Shown: in pieces, positions 14,974 to 23,273 of the stretch
Numbering within the stretch: position 1 is the stretch's first letter
Layout: each line of letters opens with the position of its first letter
From: JBBSHE01 sp038253325
Lineage (GTDB): Bacteria; Actinomycetota; Actinomycetes; Propionibacteriales; Nocardioidaceae
Length of the DNA stretch: 23,529 bases
Assembly: GCA_038253325.1 (NCBI GenBank)
Contig: JBBSHE010000037.1
Coordinates: 1-23,529 of the forward strand
Direction: 5' to 3'
Notes under the pieces: model-generated
What the model was told of the DNA's origin: nothing
Databases searched by the model: none
What the model saw: only the letters and a program-made list of their open reading frames with translations
Program-made: the position numbers and the translations under genes

Positions 14974-15260
14974 CACCCGATGCTCGATCGTCGTTGGCGA
15001 GCAGACCGGAGGGTGTTGGCGAGGATGCGGTAGACGTAGGCGTCCTGATCGTCGGTCTTGCTCACCTTCGACCACGAGACGTAGCACGTGACCAGGGTCG
15101 TCTGCGCCCAGTCCTCAGCCTCGTTGGCGTCGCATCCCATCAGCGTCGCCGTCCGAACAAGCCGTGCCCAGCGGCCAGTGACGAATGCGGTGTACTCCTC
15201 GTCACGCTCATGACCACCGGGCTGCCGCTCACAACCACCATGACGCTGTGGAGTCAGCAT
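14974..15260 (-). pseudogene. Truncated ECF (SigE-family) sigma factor relic
   Basis: Read on the minus strand from ATG 15260, the frame encodes DEEYTAFVTGRWARLVRTA, then NEAEDWAQTTLV and CYVSWSKVSKTDD, then DAYVYRILANTLRSARQRR. This is region 2 of an actinobacterial SigE-type ECF sigma factor, which normally reads AEDLAQTTLV and is followed by a linker and region 4. Similarity ends near RQRRS, about 15 codons before the frame runs into the 3' end of xerD, and region 4 is missing entirely. Without the promoter -35 recognition domain it cannot work as a normal sigma factor. It looks like the 5' remnant of a gene cut by a deletion. The boundary at 14974 is the xerD stop, not a measured breakpoint. 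Confidence 0.75.
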
Positions 15261-15336
15261 TTCGTGCCATCGACGTGGTCGCGGCCCGCCGGTCCTCGTC
15301 GAGGACGGCCGCGTAGAGCGGTCGTCATCGCCGAAG

Positions 15337-15342
15337 CATAAT
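15337..15342 (+). promoter_or_regulatory. Possible -10 box upstream of parA
   Basis: CATAAT differs from TATAAT at one position and lies 107 nt before the parA start, in the 188-bp gap between the sigma-factor relic and parA. No matching -35 box is clear. I see nothing else in this gap apart from the parA ribosome-binding site. Confidence 0.3.
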
Positions 15343-15448
15343 CAGGTCCGCTCGGCGCGTCGCCGCGGCGATCGGGACGGCTCGGCGCAGGATCGGACTA
15401 ACACGCCAGGTGACTTACCGATGTGTCGACATGAGAGGAGGACGCGCT

Positions 15449-16609
15449 GTGTCCCAGCCGTCTTTCGTACCACCGCGGGAACCGGCGCCGAGCGGGGATG
15501 ATCAGCAGGTGCCGACGCCGGCGTACGCGACGATGCCGGTGATTCCAGCCGAGTATCAACGACCCGCGCCGGTGGCGCCCGGACCGGAGGGGCCAACCGT
15601 CCCCGAAGGGGCCCGGACCGGTCCGGCGACGACCACGGCGGGCCCCACGCCACAACCGATCGCACAACCGGTTGCAGAGCCGGTGGAAGCAGGTGGCGTC
15701 GGGGAGGCGGTCGCCCCGCCGGGGCATGCGGTCGTAGCGCCGGCCACCGTCGAGGAACCGGCACCGGTCGCGCTCGGGCCGACCGGTCGGCCGGTCGTGG
15801 CATTCCCGGAGCCGGGTCCGCGGACCGGTCGCGATCATCCCGTCGTCATCGCAATGTGCAACCAGAAGGGCGGCGTCGGAAAGACGACGACGACGATCAA
15901 CCTGGGCGCGTCGCTGACACAGTTCGGTCGGCGCGTGCTGCTCGTCGACTTCGACCCGCAGGCGTCGCTCTCGATCGGCCTCGGCGTGGGCACGTTCGGA
16001 GATGACGACACGATCTATCACCTGCTGATGGACCCTGGACTCGACGCGGGTGAGGTCATCCGTTCCACGTCGCTGCCCGGAATGGACTTGATCCCGTCGG
16101 GAATCGACCTGGCCGGCGCGGAGATGCAGTTGATCAACGAGGTGGCCCGAGAGCAGGCGCTGACGCGGACATTGGCGCCGGTGATGGACGACTACGATGT
16201 CGTCCTGATCGACTGCCAGCCGTCTCTCGGTCTGCTCACCGTCAACGCCCTTGCCGCCTCGGACGGCGTGATCGTCCCGATGGAGTGTGAGTACTTCGCA
16301 CTGCGCGGTGTCGCCATGCTCAAGGGCACGATCGACAAGGTCAAGCGGCTGATCAACCCGCGGCTCAAGATCATCGGGCTGCTCGGGACGATGTTCGACG
16401 GACGTACCCTGCACAGCCGCGAGGTGATGCAGACGCTCGTCGACGGTTGGAGCGACGACGTGTTCCACACGGTCATCCGCCGGACGGTGAAGTTCTCCGA
16501 GGCAACGGTCGCCGGTGAGCCGCTCGCGGTGTACGCCTCCGACTCACCCGGCGCGACGTCGTACCGTGACCTGGCCAAGGAGGTGCTGTTCCGGTGTCCC
16601 GACGCGTGA
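15449..16609 (+). CDS. parA: ParA-family ATPase (Rv1708-like) with proline-rich N-terminal extension
   Basis: This 386-residue ATPase belongs to the ParA/Soj family. The deviant Walker A, CNQKGGVGKTTTTINLG, starts near residue 136; Walker A' is DFDPQAS and Walker B is VVLIDCQPSLG. Before it lie about 125 residues rich in P, A, G and V with repeated PVA/QPVAEPV-like segments, probably disordered. The GTG start is set by GAGGAGG (15435-15441), 7 nt upstream; an ATG at 15410 lacks such a site. This is the second actinobacterial ParA, next to scpAB, and not the parAB pair near the origin. Its role is inferred to be chromosome organisation. The end overlaps the next gene by 16 nt. Confidence 0.9.
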   Translation: MSQPSFVPPREPAPSGDDQQVPTPAYATMPVIPAEYQRPAPVAPGPEGPTVPEGARTGPATTTAGPTPQPIAQPVAEPVEAGGVGEAVAPPGHAVVAPATVEEPAPVALGPTGRPVVAFPEPGPRTGRDHPVVIAMCNQKGGVGKTTTTINLGASLTQFGRRVLLVDFDPQASLSIGLGVGTFGDDDTIYHLLMDPGLDAGEVIRSTSLPGMDLIPSGIDLAGAEMQLINEVAREQALTRTLAPVMDDYDVVLIDCQPSLGLLTVNALAASDGVIVPMECEYFALRGVAMLKGTIDKVKRLINPRLKIIGLLGTMFDGRTLHSREVMQTLVDGWSDDVFHTVIRRTVKFSEATVAGEPLAVYASDSPGATSYRDLAKEVLFRCPDA

Positions 16610-16929
16610 AGCTTCCCGGCGCGGATGAGCTGTTCGGCGGTGGATCGCAGGTCGTCGACGAGATCTCGCCCGTCGACAGCGACGCAGCCGAAGACCGTGC
16701 GCCACGTGGATCGACCGGTCGGGTGCGCCATGACGAGAAGATCACGGTGTACATGTCCGAAGACGAGCTGCTCGACCTCGAACACGCGCGCCTCACACTG
16801 CGCCGGCACTACGGCCTGGCGGTCGACCGCGGGAGGATTGTCCGGGCGGCGCTACATCTCGCGATCTCGGAGGTCGAGGTGATAGGTGACGAGAGCGCAC
16901 TCGTCCGCCGGTTGAGCGAGCCTGCGTGA
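16594..16929 (+). CDS. Small RHH-like protein between parA and scpA
   Basis: This 111-residue protein is conserved between parA and scpA in actinobacteria but unnamed. Its C-terminal half, KITVYMSEDELLDLEHARL followed by LAVDRGRIVRAALHLAI, has the strand-helix-helix layout of ribbon-helix-helix DNA-binding proteins: an alternating strand (ITVYM) and two helices. The first ~45 residues are polar and probably flexible. The GTG start overlaps parA by 16 nt and the stop overlaps scpA (GTGA), so it is translated with both. A RHH protein paired with a ParA could act as its DNA-binding partner, as in some plasmid systems; that is inference. Confidence 0.75.
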   Translation: MSRRVKLPGADELFGGGSQVVDEISPVDSDAAEDRAPRGSTGRVRHDEKITVYMSEDELLDLEHARLTLRRHYGLAVDRGRIVRAALHLAISEVEVIGDESALVRRLSEPA

Positions 16930-17810
16930 GCGCGGTGCTCGCGGAGCACGACGTTGCCGACACGGGCCGCGGTGCGTCGCCGTACGTCGCGGCGTCCGCG
17001 GAGGGCGGCCCTGGCGGGTTCGCGGTGCACCTGGACAACTTCGAGGGACCGTTCGACCTGCTGCTCCGGCTGATCGCCAAGCACCGGCTGGACATCACCG
17101 AGGTCGCGCTCTCGCAGGTGACCGACGAGTTCATCGCCAACCTGAAGGCGATGGGCGACGGCTGGGAGCTCGAGGAGACGACGTCGTTCCTTGTCGTCGC
17201 GGCGACCCTGCTCGACCTCAAGATCGTCCGGCTGCTGCCGTCGGCGGAGCTGGAGGACGAGGAAGACCTCGCCCTGCTCGAGGCGCGAGACCTGCTCTTC
17301 GCTCGGCTGCTCCAGTATCGCGCGTTCAAGCAGGTGGCCGCGGTGATCGCCGAAAGGATGGCGGCCGAGGACCACCGGGTGCCGCGAACAGTCGGTCTCG
17401 AGGACCGGTTCGCAAAGCTGCTTCCCGACGTCGTGATCACCGTGGACCCGGCCGAGTTCGCCGCGATGGCTGCGGTCACCCTGGCGCCACGTGACGTACC
17501 CACGGTTCCGATGGCGCATCTGCACGCTGCGCGGGTGAGCGTCCGTGAGCAGGCAGAGTGGGTTGTCGAACGGCTGCGGCGGGTCCAGACCACGACGTTC
17601 CGAGCGCTCGCTGCCGAGTCGCCCGATGTGCTCACCACGGTGGCGAGGTTCCTCGCACTGCTCGAGCTCTACCGCGACGACATGGTGGCGTTCGAGCAGG
17701 TGAAGCCCCTGGGAGAGCTGGGCATTCGGTGGACGGGGGCGGGCGGCGACGCCGTCCAGGTGTCCGACGAGTACGAGCAGGAGGCGACGAGCGACGATGC
17801 CCCAAGCTGA
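16926..17810 (+). CDS. scpA: Segregation and condensation protein A
   Basis: ScpA is the kleisin of the SMC-ScpAB condensin, bridging the SMC heads. The 294-residue protein has the conserved N-terminal segment FAVHLDNFEGPFDLLLRLI near residues 37-55, followed by HRLDITEVALSQVTDEF. The hydrophobic SFLVVAATLLDLKIVRLLP block lies near 90-108, and the C-terminal winged helix ends in VARFLALLELYRDDMVAFEQ. About 35 extra residues precede the conserved start, and the GTG at 16926 is used because it overlaps the upstream stop. The 3' end overlaps scpB by 14 nt. SMC itself is not in the window. Confidence 0.94.
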   Translation: MSAVLAEHDVADTGRGASPYVAASAEGGPGGFAVHLDNFEGPFDLLLRLIAKHRLDITEVALSQVTDEFIANLKAMGDGWELEETTSFLVVAATLLDLKIVRLLPSAELEDEEDLALLEARDLLFARLLQYRAFKQVAAVIAERMAAEDHRVPRTVGLEDRFAKLLPDVVITVDPAEFAAMAAVTLAPRDVPTVPMAHLHAARVSVREQAEWVVERLRRVQTTTFRALAAESPDVLTTVARFLALLELYRDDMVAFEQVKPLGELGIRWTGAGGDAVQVSDEYEQEATSDDAPS

Positions 17811-18390
17811 GGGTGTCCCGGGCGGCGTCGACGCGGCCGCCTTGGAGGCGCTCTTGATGATCGCGGACGAACCGCTCGACCACGTCACGCTGGCGCAGGT
17901 CGTGAAGGCGCCGCCGGGAACCGTACGAGACGCGCTGGTGATGCTGGCGCAGCAGTACACCAAGGAGGGCCGGGGGTTCGAGCTCCGCGACGTGGCCGGC
18001 GGATGGCGGTACTACACCCGGGAGCAGTACGCCGACGTTGTCGAGCAGTTTGTCGTCGACGGTCAACAGGCCCGGTTGACCCAGGCGTCGCTCGAGACGC
18101 TGGCTGTCGTCGCGTACCGGCAGCCGGTGAGCCGCTCGCGGGTGTCCGCGATCCGCGGCGTCAACGTCGACGGTGTGATGCGGACGCTCGTTCATCGGGG
18201 CCTGGTCGAGGAGTCCGGTCACGACCCGACGTCCGGCGCGGTGCTCTACCGAACCACCAGCTATTTCCTCGAACGGATGGGTCTCAGGTCGGTCGAGGAG
18301 CTGCCGGAGATCGCGCCGTTCCTTCCGGACCTGGCGGACCTCGAAGACATCGATGAGCCGGTCGACTTGGCCGTCGACGAGACCGGATGA
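17797..18390 (+). CDS. scpB: Segregation and condensation protein B
   Basis: ScpB dimerises and binds ScpA in condensin. The 197-residue protein has two winged-helix domains. The first runs from ALEALLMIADEPLDHVTLAQ to GWRYYTREQY. The second has the family motif LTQASLETLAVVAYRQPVSR near residues 93-112, followed by IRGVNVDGVMRTLVHRGLVEE and YRTTSYFLERMGL. An acidic tail of ~30 residues ends the protein. The ATG at 17797 lies inside scpA. The stop overlaps the pseudouridine synthase start (ATGA). Confidence 0.95.
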   Translation: MPQAEGVPGGVDAAALEALLMIADEPLDHVTLAQVVKAPPGTVRDALVMLAQQYTKEGRGFELRDVAGGWRYYTREQYADVVEQFVVDGQQARLTQASLETLAVVAYRQPVSRSRVSAIRGVNVDGVMRTLVHRGLVEESGHDPTSGAVLYRTTSYFLERMGLRSVEELPEIAPFLPDLADLEDIDEPVDLAVDETG

Positions 18391-19124
18391 CGGATCCGCC
18401 GCAAGGCGTACGCCTCCAGAAGGTGCTTGCGGGCGCCGGTGTGGGGAGTCGGCGCGCTTGTGAGCAGCTGATCGCGGCCGGTCGCGTCGAGGTGGACGGT
18501 CGGGCCGTTACGCACCTGGGCACGAAGATCGACCCGGAGGCGGTCGTGGTCCGGGTCGACGGTGTGCGCATCCCGGTGGCGGGCGCGAAGGTGTATCTCG
18601 CCCTGCACAAGCCGCGAGGCGTGGTGAGCTCGATGGCAGACGACCGCGGCCGACCCGACCTGCGGTCGCTCCTGTCCGGGCAGACCGAGCGGTTGTTTCA
18701 TGTCGGGCGTCTGGACACGGACACGGACGGACTCCTGATCCTCACGAACGACGGTGATGTCGCGCACCGGTTGGCCCACCCGTCGTACCAGATCGCCAGG
18801 ACGTACGTGGCCGTCGTGCAAGGTCGGCTGACATCGCAGGACCGAGACCGGTTGCGCTCCGGCGTCGAGCTCGACGACGGGCCGGCCGCCGCCGACAACC
18901 TGACGATCCGCGGCGCCCACGGCGAGCAGTCGATGGTGGAGCTGACCCTGCACGAGGGACGCAACCGGATCGTGCGGCGGATGTTCGAGGCCGTCGGCCA
19001 CCCGGTCGTACGGCTTTCGCGCACGCAGTTGGGCCCGGTGCGACTCGGTACGCTGCGGCCGGGAGCCCACCGCCCTCTCACCCCGACCGAGCTCGGGACG
19101 CTCCTCGATCTCGTCGACCGCTGA
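18387..19124 (+). CDS. rluB: RluB/RsuA-family rRNA pseudouridine synthase
   Basis: The enzyme converts a uridine in rRNA to pseudouridine; RluB acts on the 23S peptidyl-transferase region, and that target is inferred. The 245-residue protein begins with an S4 RNA-binding domain (RLQKVLAGAGVGSRRACEQLI, with GRVEVDG) at residues 9-60. The catalytic domain follows with LHKPRGVVSS and the catalytic Asp110 in GRLDTDTDGLLILTNDG. The C-terminal signature EGRNRIVRRMFEAVGHPV is intact. It is coupled to scpB by an ATGA overlap, the arrangement found in most actinobacteria and Firmicutes. Confidence 0.93.
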   Translation: MTDPPQGVRLQKVLAGAGVGSRRACEQLIAAGRVEVDGRAVTHLGTKIDPEAVVVRVDGVRIPVAGAKVYLALHKPRGVVSSMADDRGRPDLRSLLSGQTERLFHVGRLDTDTDGLLILTNDGDVAHRLAHPSYQIARTYVAVVQGRLTSQDRDRLRSGVELDDGPAAADNLTIRGAHGEQSMVELTLHEGRNRIVRRMFEAVGHPVVRLSRTQLGPVRLGTLRPGAHRPLTPTELGTLLDLVDR

Positions 19125-19271
19125 TCGCTTGCTCGGCAAGGTGCGCGAACCTCGCGACGATCGGACTATCTTCGATCGGTTTCCCGCGGTCGCGCGCGGA
19201 GAAGTACGGGGTCGCGGGAGACGTACGCGGTCGCGCGGAACCATGGGCGCGTCGGGCGCCATTCGGTTGAC

Positions 19272-19277
19272 TACGCT
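19272..19277 (+). promoter_or_regulatory. -10 box of tyrA, giving a leaderless transcript
   Basis: TACGCT ends 7 nt before the GTG at 19284, so a transcript starting 7 nt after the box would begin exactly at the start codon. No ribosome-binding site precedes the GTG, as expected for leaderless mRNA. The preceding 159-bp gap shows repeated GGTCGCG-type words but no gene. Confidence 0.55.
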
Positions 19278-19283
19278 GGTTCG

Positions 19284-20396
19284 GTGCCAGAGCCGCTCGC
19301 GCCGGACGCCTTGTCTCCGGTCCTGATCTGCGGGACCGGGTTGATCGGCACGTCGGTCGGTCTGGCGCTGGCACGGGCCGGAATCGCGGCGCGCCTGTCG
19401 GACACGAACCCGGCGGCGCTCCGGGTGGCGGCCGGCCGGGGGGCGGGACGTCAGGCAGACATCGACGGATCCGACTGCCCTCCACGTCTGGTCGTCGTCG
19501 CCACGCCACCCGCCGACCTCTCCGACGAGATCGTCGGCGCCCTGAGGGCGCATCCCGATGCCGTCGTCACCGATGTGGGCAGCGTCAAGGCTGAGCCGCT
19601 CGCGGAAGTGACGGCCCGGCTGGGCCGGCGCGACTGTGCCAGATACGTGGGCGGACATCCGATGGCGGGCAGCGAACGCTCCGGCCCGATGGCGGCTGCC
19701 GCCGACATCTTCGACGGCCGGTCGTGGGCGGTCACCCCCGCTGCCGAAGCGGATCCGGCGGCCGTCGCCATGGTCGAGCTGTTGGCCGTCACCTGCGGGA
19801 GCGCCGTCGTACGGATGGCTCCGGTCGATCACGATCGTGCGGTCGCGCGGATGTCGCACCTGCCACATCTGATGGCAGTCCTCACCGCTGCTCGATTGGT
19901 CGACGCGCCGGACTCCCACCTGCGGCTCGGCGGCCAAGGCATCCGGGATGTCACCCGCATCGCGGCTGGAGATCCCGTGATGTGGCGCCAGATCGTGGTG
20001 GCCAACGCCGCACCCTTGCGTGAGCTGCTCGCCGACCTTCGCGTCCAGCTCGAGATCCTGGACGGCAGCCTGGCGGGCCCGAATCTGGAGGCGGCCGACA
20101 CCGGCGCGCTCGATGCACTCCTGGCGGCGGGCGTCGCGGGGACAAACCTGCTACCGGGCAAGCACAATCGTCCGGCCCGCCCCCTCGTCACCGTCACGGT
20201 CCAGATCCCCGACGAGCCGGGTTCGCTGGCTGCCCTTTTCACGACGGCAGCAGCGGCCGAGGTGAACATCGAGGACCTCCGGATCGACCACGACCCCGGT
20301 CGCGCGTTCGGCCTGGTGGAGATCGACGTGGTCGAGGACCGCGCCGACGCTCTCATCGCGGCGCTAAGGGACAACACCTGGCCGGCGCACCGGTAA
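19284..20396 (+). CDS. tyrA: Prephenate dehydrogenase with ACT domain
   Basis: The enzyme oxidises prephenate to 4-hydroxyphenylpyruvate in tyrosine synthesis. The 370-residue protein opens with a Rossmann nucleotide-binding fold (CGTGLIGTSVGLAL, glycines at 17-22). It then shows TDVGSVKAEPLAEV near 96-109, GGHPMAGSE with His125, and SHLPHLMAVLTAA at 191-203, all typical of TyrA. Residues from about 295 (LVTVTVQIPDEPGSLAALF) form an ACT domain, which in this family usually senses tyrosine. The GTG is the only start preceding the Rossmann strand. The neighbour downstream is cmk, 10 nt away. Confidence 0.94.
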   Translation: MPEPLAPDALSPVLICGTGLIGTSVGLALARAGIAARLSDTNPAALRVAAGRGAGRQADIDGSDCPPRLVVVATPPADLSDEIVGALRAHPDAVVTDVGSVKAEPLAEVTARLGRRDCARYVGGHPMAGSERSGPMAAAADIFDGRSWAVTPAAEADPAAVAMVELLAVTCGSAVVRMAPVDHDRAVARMSHLPHLMAVLTAARLVDAPDSHLRLGGQGIRDVTRIAAGDPVMWRQIVVANAAPLRELLADLRVQLEILDGSLAGPNLEAADTGALDALLAAGVAGTNLLPGKHNRPARPLVTVTVQIPDEPGSLAALFTTAAAAEVNIEDLRIDHDPGRAFGLVEIDVVEDRADALIAALRDNTWPAHR

Positions 20397-20399
20397 CGT
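20394..20399 (+). promoter_or_regulatory. Possible -10 box of cmk overlapping the tyrA stop
   Basis: TAACGT starts at the TAA stop of tyrA and ends 8 nt before the cmk GTG, which lacks a ribosome-binding site. A transcript starting at 20406-20407 would be leaderless. The match to TANNNT is weak evidence on its own. Confidence 0.4.
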
Positions 20400-20406
20400 T
20401 CCTGTC

Positions 20407-21102
20407 GTGTCGGCATCGGGTTCATCCTTCGTTCTGGCGATCGACGGCCCGAGCGGCGTGGGCAAGTCAACGGTAAGCAGGCGGGTCGCGTCGGCGCTGG
20501 GGTTGCGCTATCTCGACACCGGTGGGATCTACCGCGGCCTGACCTGGAAGGTCCAAGCGGAGGGGATCGACCCAACAGACGTCAATGCGGTCACGACCGC
20601 CGCCAGGTCGACCGCGATCGTTTCGGGAACTGACCCCGACACCCCGACGATCACTGTCGATGGCGTCGATGTCGCCAGCCAGATCCGGACGGCGGCCGTC
20701 ACGTCGGCGGTGAGCGCGGTCAGCGCCATCCCCTCCGTACGCCTCGTGTTGGTGGAGCTCCAGCGTGACGCGATCGGGTCGGGTGGAATCGTCATCGAGG
20801 GCCGCGACATCGGTACGGTCGTCGCCCCCGACGCTGACCTCAAGGTATTCCTGACGGCCCATGAGAACGTCCGTGCTCGCCGCCGGTCAGGCGAGTTGCC
20901 GGACCCGTCCCGGACCGCGCTGCACGAGGTCCGGCGCGAACTGGCTCGACGCGACGCGTACGACTCCGGCCGAGCAGTCTCACCGCTGGCCAAGGCAACG
21001 GATGCGGTCGTCGTGGACACCACCGATCTCGGCCTCGACGATGTCGTCCGTGCCGTCGTCGACCTCGCGGTCGCGCGCGGCGCGGAGCTTGTCGATGTCT
21101 GA
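20407..21102 (+). CDS. cmk: Cytidylate kinase
   Basis: The enzyme phosphorylates CMP and dCMP using ATP. The 231-residue protein has the P-loop GPSGVGKST at residues 14-22, then ALGLRYLDTGGIYRGLTWK, where family members have YLDTGAMYRA. The conserved VIEGRDIGTVVAPDADLKVFL lies near residues 130-150, and the lid region has RRSGELPD then RRELARRDAYDSGR. Length is normal. The gene overlaps the following acyltransferase by 8 nt and sits two genes before der, a common actinobacterial order. Confidence 0.94.
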   Translation: MSASGSSFVLAIDGPSGVGKSTVSRRVASALGLRYLDTGGIYRGLTWKVQAEGIDPTDVNAVTTAARSTAIVSGTDPDTPTITVDGVDVASQIRTAAVTSAVSAVSAIPSVRLVLVELQRDAIGSGGIVIEGRDIGTVVAPDADLKVFLTAHENVRARRRSGELPDPSRTALHEVRRELARRDAYDSGRAVSPLAKATDAVVVDTTDLGLDDVVRAVVDLAVARGAELVDV

Positions 21103-21820
21103 GCAGCTCACAACGGCGGTCCACCTCGACCTCCCACGCACCGACGACCTGGCACCGCCGCGAGCTCGTTGGCAGCGGATCGGCCGGACCACCGTCCGGG
21201 TCCTGAAAGTGATCCTCCGGATCGAGATCACGCTGCGCGGCGACGAGCAGATCCCGCTTGACGGGCCGGTGATCCTGGCGTCCAACCACATCGGCATCGC
21301 CGACGGTCCGGTGCTGTGGGCGACCGCGCCCCGGACGCTGCATGCGCTGACCAAGGTCGAGATGTTTGAAGGTGCCCGGGGGACGCTGCTGCGCTCGATG
21401 GGGCAGATCCCGATCGACCGATCCGTCATCGACCCACATGCGGTCAGGCTGACGCTGCGCGTGCTGCGCGACGGCGGCTGCGCGGTCGTCTATCCGGAGG
21501 GCGGTCGTGGCATCGGGGACGTCGTGGCGACGAAGGCTGGTGCCGCGTACCTGGCGCTGGTGACGGGTGCCCCGGTGATTCCGGTGGCGTGCCTCGGTAC
21601 CCGAGCCGACGGCGCCGGCATCTCGTCGTCTCCACCGCGGAGGTCACGGATCGACGTCGTCTACGGCGAGCCGATGCAGTGGCCGGCCGAACCCTGGCCG
21701 CGCACGAAGGCGCGGGTGAGCGAGGTACGCGCGGTGATCCAGAAGCAGCTGCACGACCACGTCGTCGAGGCTTGTGAGACGACAGGTCAGCACCTTCCGC
21801 CGCTCGGTGGGCAGAGTTGA
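21095..21820 (+). CDS. 1-acyl-sn-glycerol-3-phosphate acyltransferase family protein
   Basis: This 241-residue protein belongs to the PlsC-like acyltransferase family, which transfers an acyl chain to lysophosphatidate at the membrane. The catalytic HX4D motif is NHIGIADGP with His65 and Asp70. Later blocks are FEGARGTLLRSMGQIPIDR and VVYPEGGRG, the latter differing from the usual PEGTR at the Thr. A hydrophobic stretch around residues 57-63 could dip into the membrane, but no clear transmembrane helix is seen. The ATG at 21095 overlaps the cmk stop by 8 nt; the open frame extends further upstream but only inside cmk. The precise acyl acceptor is not certain. Confidence 0.88.
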   Translation: MSEQLTTAVHLDLPRTDDLAPPRARWQRIGRTTVRVLKVILRIEITLRGDEQIPLDGPVILASNHIGIADGPVLWATAPRTLHALTKVEMFEGARGTLLRSMGQIPIDRSVIDPHAVRLTLRVLRDGGCAVVYPEGGRGIGDVVATKAGAAYLALVTGAPVIPVACLGTRADGAGISSSPPRRSRIDVVYGEPMQWPAEPWPRTKARVSEVRAVIQKQLHDHVVEACETTGQHLPPLGGQS

Positions 21821-23175
21821 GCATCGTGACAGCAGAGTCCCTTTCCGAACCGGCGCCCGCGGTCGGGGTGGTCGCCGTCGTGGGACGCCCGAACGTCGGG
21901 AAGTCGACGCTGGTGAACCGGATCCTGGGTCGGCGCGAGGCGGTTGTCGAGGACGTCCCGGGCGTGACCCGCGACCGAGTCGCGTACGACGCGAACTGGA
22001 ACGGGCGACGTTTCACCATTGTCGACACCGGCGGGTGGAATCCCGACGGCCGCGGGCTTTCGGAACGGATTACCACACAGGCCGAGATCGCGGTGTCGTT
22101 GGCCGATGCAATCCTCTTCGTCGTGGACGCGACCGTCGGCGGGACGGACGACGACGAGCAGGTCGTCAAGGTTCTCCGCCGGTCCGGCAAGCCGGTACTT
22201 CTGGTCGCGAACAAGGTCGACGACAGCCGGGGCGAGTCCGACGCGTCGGCGCTGTGGAACCTGGGGCTCGGCGAGCCTTACGCCGTGTCGGCGTTGCACG
22301 GACGGGGGAGCGGGGACCTGCTCGATGCCCTGCTGCGCGTGCTCCCGCCGCTCCCGCCGGAGGTGTTCGACGAACCGGCTGGACCCCGGCGGGTGGCACT
22401 CGTCGGCAAGCCGAACGTGGGCAAGTCGTCGCTGCTGAACCAGCTCGCCGGCGCCGAGCGCTCGGTCGTCGACGAGGTGGCGGGTACGACCGTCGACCCC
22501 GTCGACGAGCTCGTCTCGCTCGGCGACACCGAATGGCTGTTCATCGACACTGCCGGGATCCGGCGTCGCGTGCGGGTGGCCAGCGGGCATGAGTACTACG
22601 CCTCGCTGCGTACGGCCGCCGCCGTTGACCGCGCCGAGGTGGCCGTTGTGCTGATCGATGCATCGGAGTCACTGACGGAGCAGGACCAGCGGATCCTGGC
22701 GACCGTCGAGGAGTCCGGCCGGGGCGTGGTGGTGGTCTTCAACAAGTGGGACAAGGTTGACGAGGATCGGCGTCGAACCCTCGACCGTGAGATCGAACGC
22801 GACCTGCAAAGGATCACATGGGCTCCCCGGATCAACCTCGCTGCTCGTACCGGCTGGCACGTGAACCGGTTGCTGCCCGCGATCGAGGCCGCCCTGCACG
22901 GCTGGGAAACGCGGGTCGCGACCGGGCCGTTGAACGCGTTCTTGAACCGGATCACCGCGGCCCACCCGCACCCGGTACGCTCCGGCAAGCAGCCGCGGAT
23001 CCTGTTCGCCACGCAGGCCTCGGTGGCACCCCCGACGTTCATCTTGTTCACCGTGGGAACCCCCGAGAGCGGATACCTCCGCTTCGTCGAGCGGCGGCTG
23101 CGGGAGGAGTTCGGCTTCGTCGGTACGCCGATCAGGTTGCAGGTCCGCCCTCGCAAGAAGCGCTCGAGCCGTTGA
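21817..23175 (+). CDS. der: Ribosome-assembly GTPase Der (EngA)
   Basis: Der is a double GTPase needed for 50S ribosome assembly. The 452-residue protein carries two G domains and a C-terminal KH-like domain. G1 motifs are GRPNVGKS (residues 23-30) and GKPNVGKS (near 197-204); G3 motifs are DTGGW and DTAGI; G4 motifs are NKVD and NKWD. The KH part ends in GTPIRLQVRPRKK and a basic tail. The TTG at 21817 overlaps the acyltransferase stop (TTGA); a GTG at 21826 is an alternative that removes only three residues. It ends the cmk-acyltransferase-der run. Confidence 0.96.
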   Translation: MSIVTAESLSEPAPAVGVVAVVGRPNVGKSTLVNRILGRREAVVEDVPGVTRDRVAYDANWNGRRFTIVDTGGWNPDGRGLSERITTQAEIAVSLADAILFVVDATVGGTDDDEQVVKVLRRSGKPVLLVANKVDDSRGESDASALWNLGLGEPYAVSALHGRGSGDLLDALLRVLPPLPPEVFDEPAGPRRVALVGKPNVGKSSLLNQLAGAERSVVDEVAGTTVDPVDELVSLGDTEWLFIDTAGIRRRVRVASGHEYYASLRTAAAVDRAEVAVVLIDASESLTEQDQRILATVEESGRGVVVVFNKWDKVDEDRRRTLDREIERDLQRITWAPRINLAARTGWHVNRLLPAIEAALHGWETRVATGPLNAFLNRITAAHPHPVRSGKQPRILFATQASVAPPTFILFTVGTPESGYLRFVERRLREEFGFVGTPIRLQVRPRKKRSSR

Positions 23176-23215
23176 GGTGGCTTCGAGCGTCGCTCGAGTC
23201 GAGGCGGCGTTGAGG

Positions 23216-23261
23216 AACGGCTGACGATCTGAGACTCATACCGCTCGTATCTTCAGCCGTT
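23216..23261 (+). terminator. Probable terminator of the der operon
   Basis: AACGGCTGA (23216-23224) and TCAGCCGTT (23253-23261) are perfect inverted repeats. The 28-nt loop contains a smaller ATAC/GTAT stem. It begins 40 nt after the der stop and there is no long T tract, only TGTGTCCTT. Confidence 0.5.
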
Positions 23262-23273
23262 GTGTCCTTGCGA

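Noticed and set aside
15410..15448. Upstream ATG start for parA
   Set aside because: The GTG at 15449 has a near-perfect ribosome-binding site at the right distance, while the ATG has none.
14041..16929. dif or parS sites near xerD and parA
   Set aside because: No sequence resembling dif or the TGTTTCACGTGAAACA parS palindrome was seen by eye in this part.
18261..19937. 558-codon minus-strand frame opposite rluB and tyrA
   Set aside because: Although long, it is antisense to two well-recognised genes and is explained by GC-rich codon bias.
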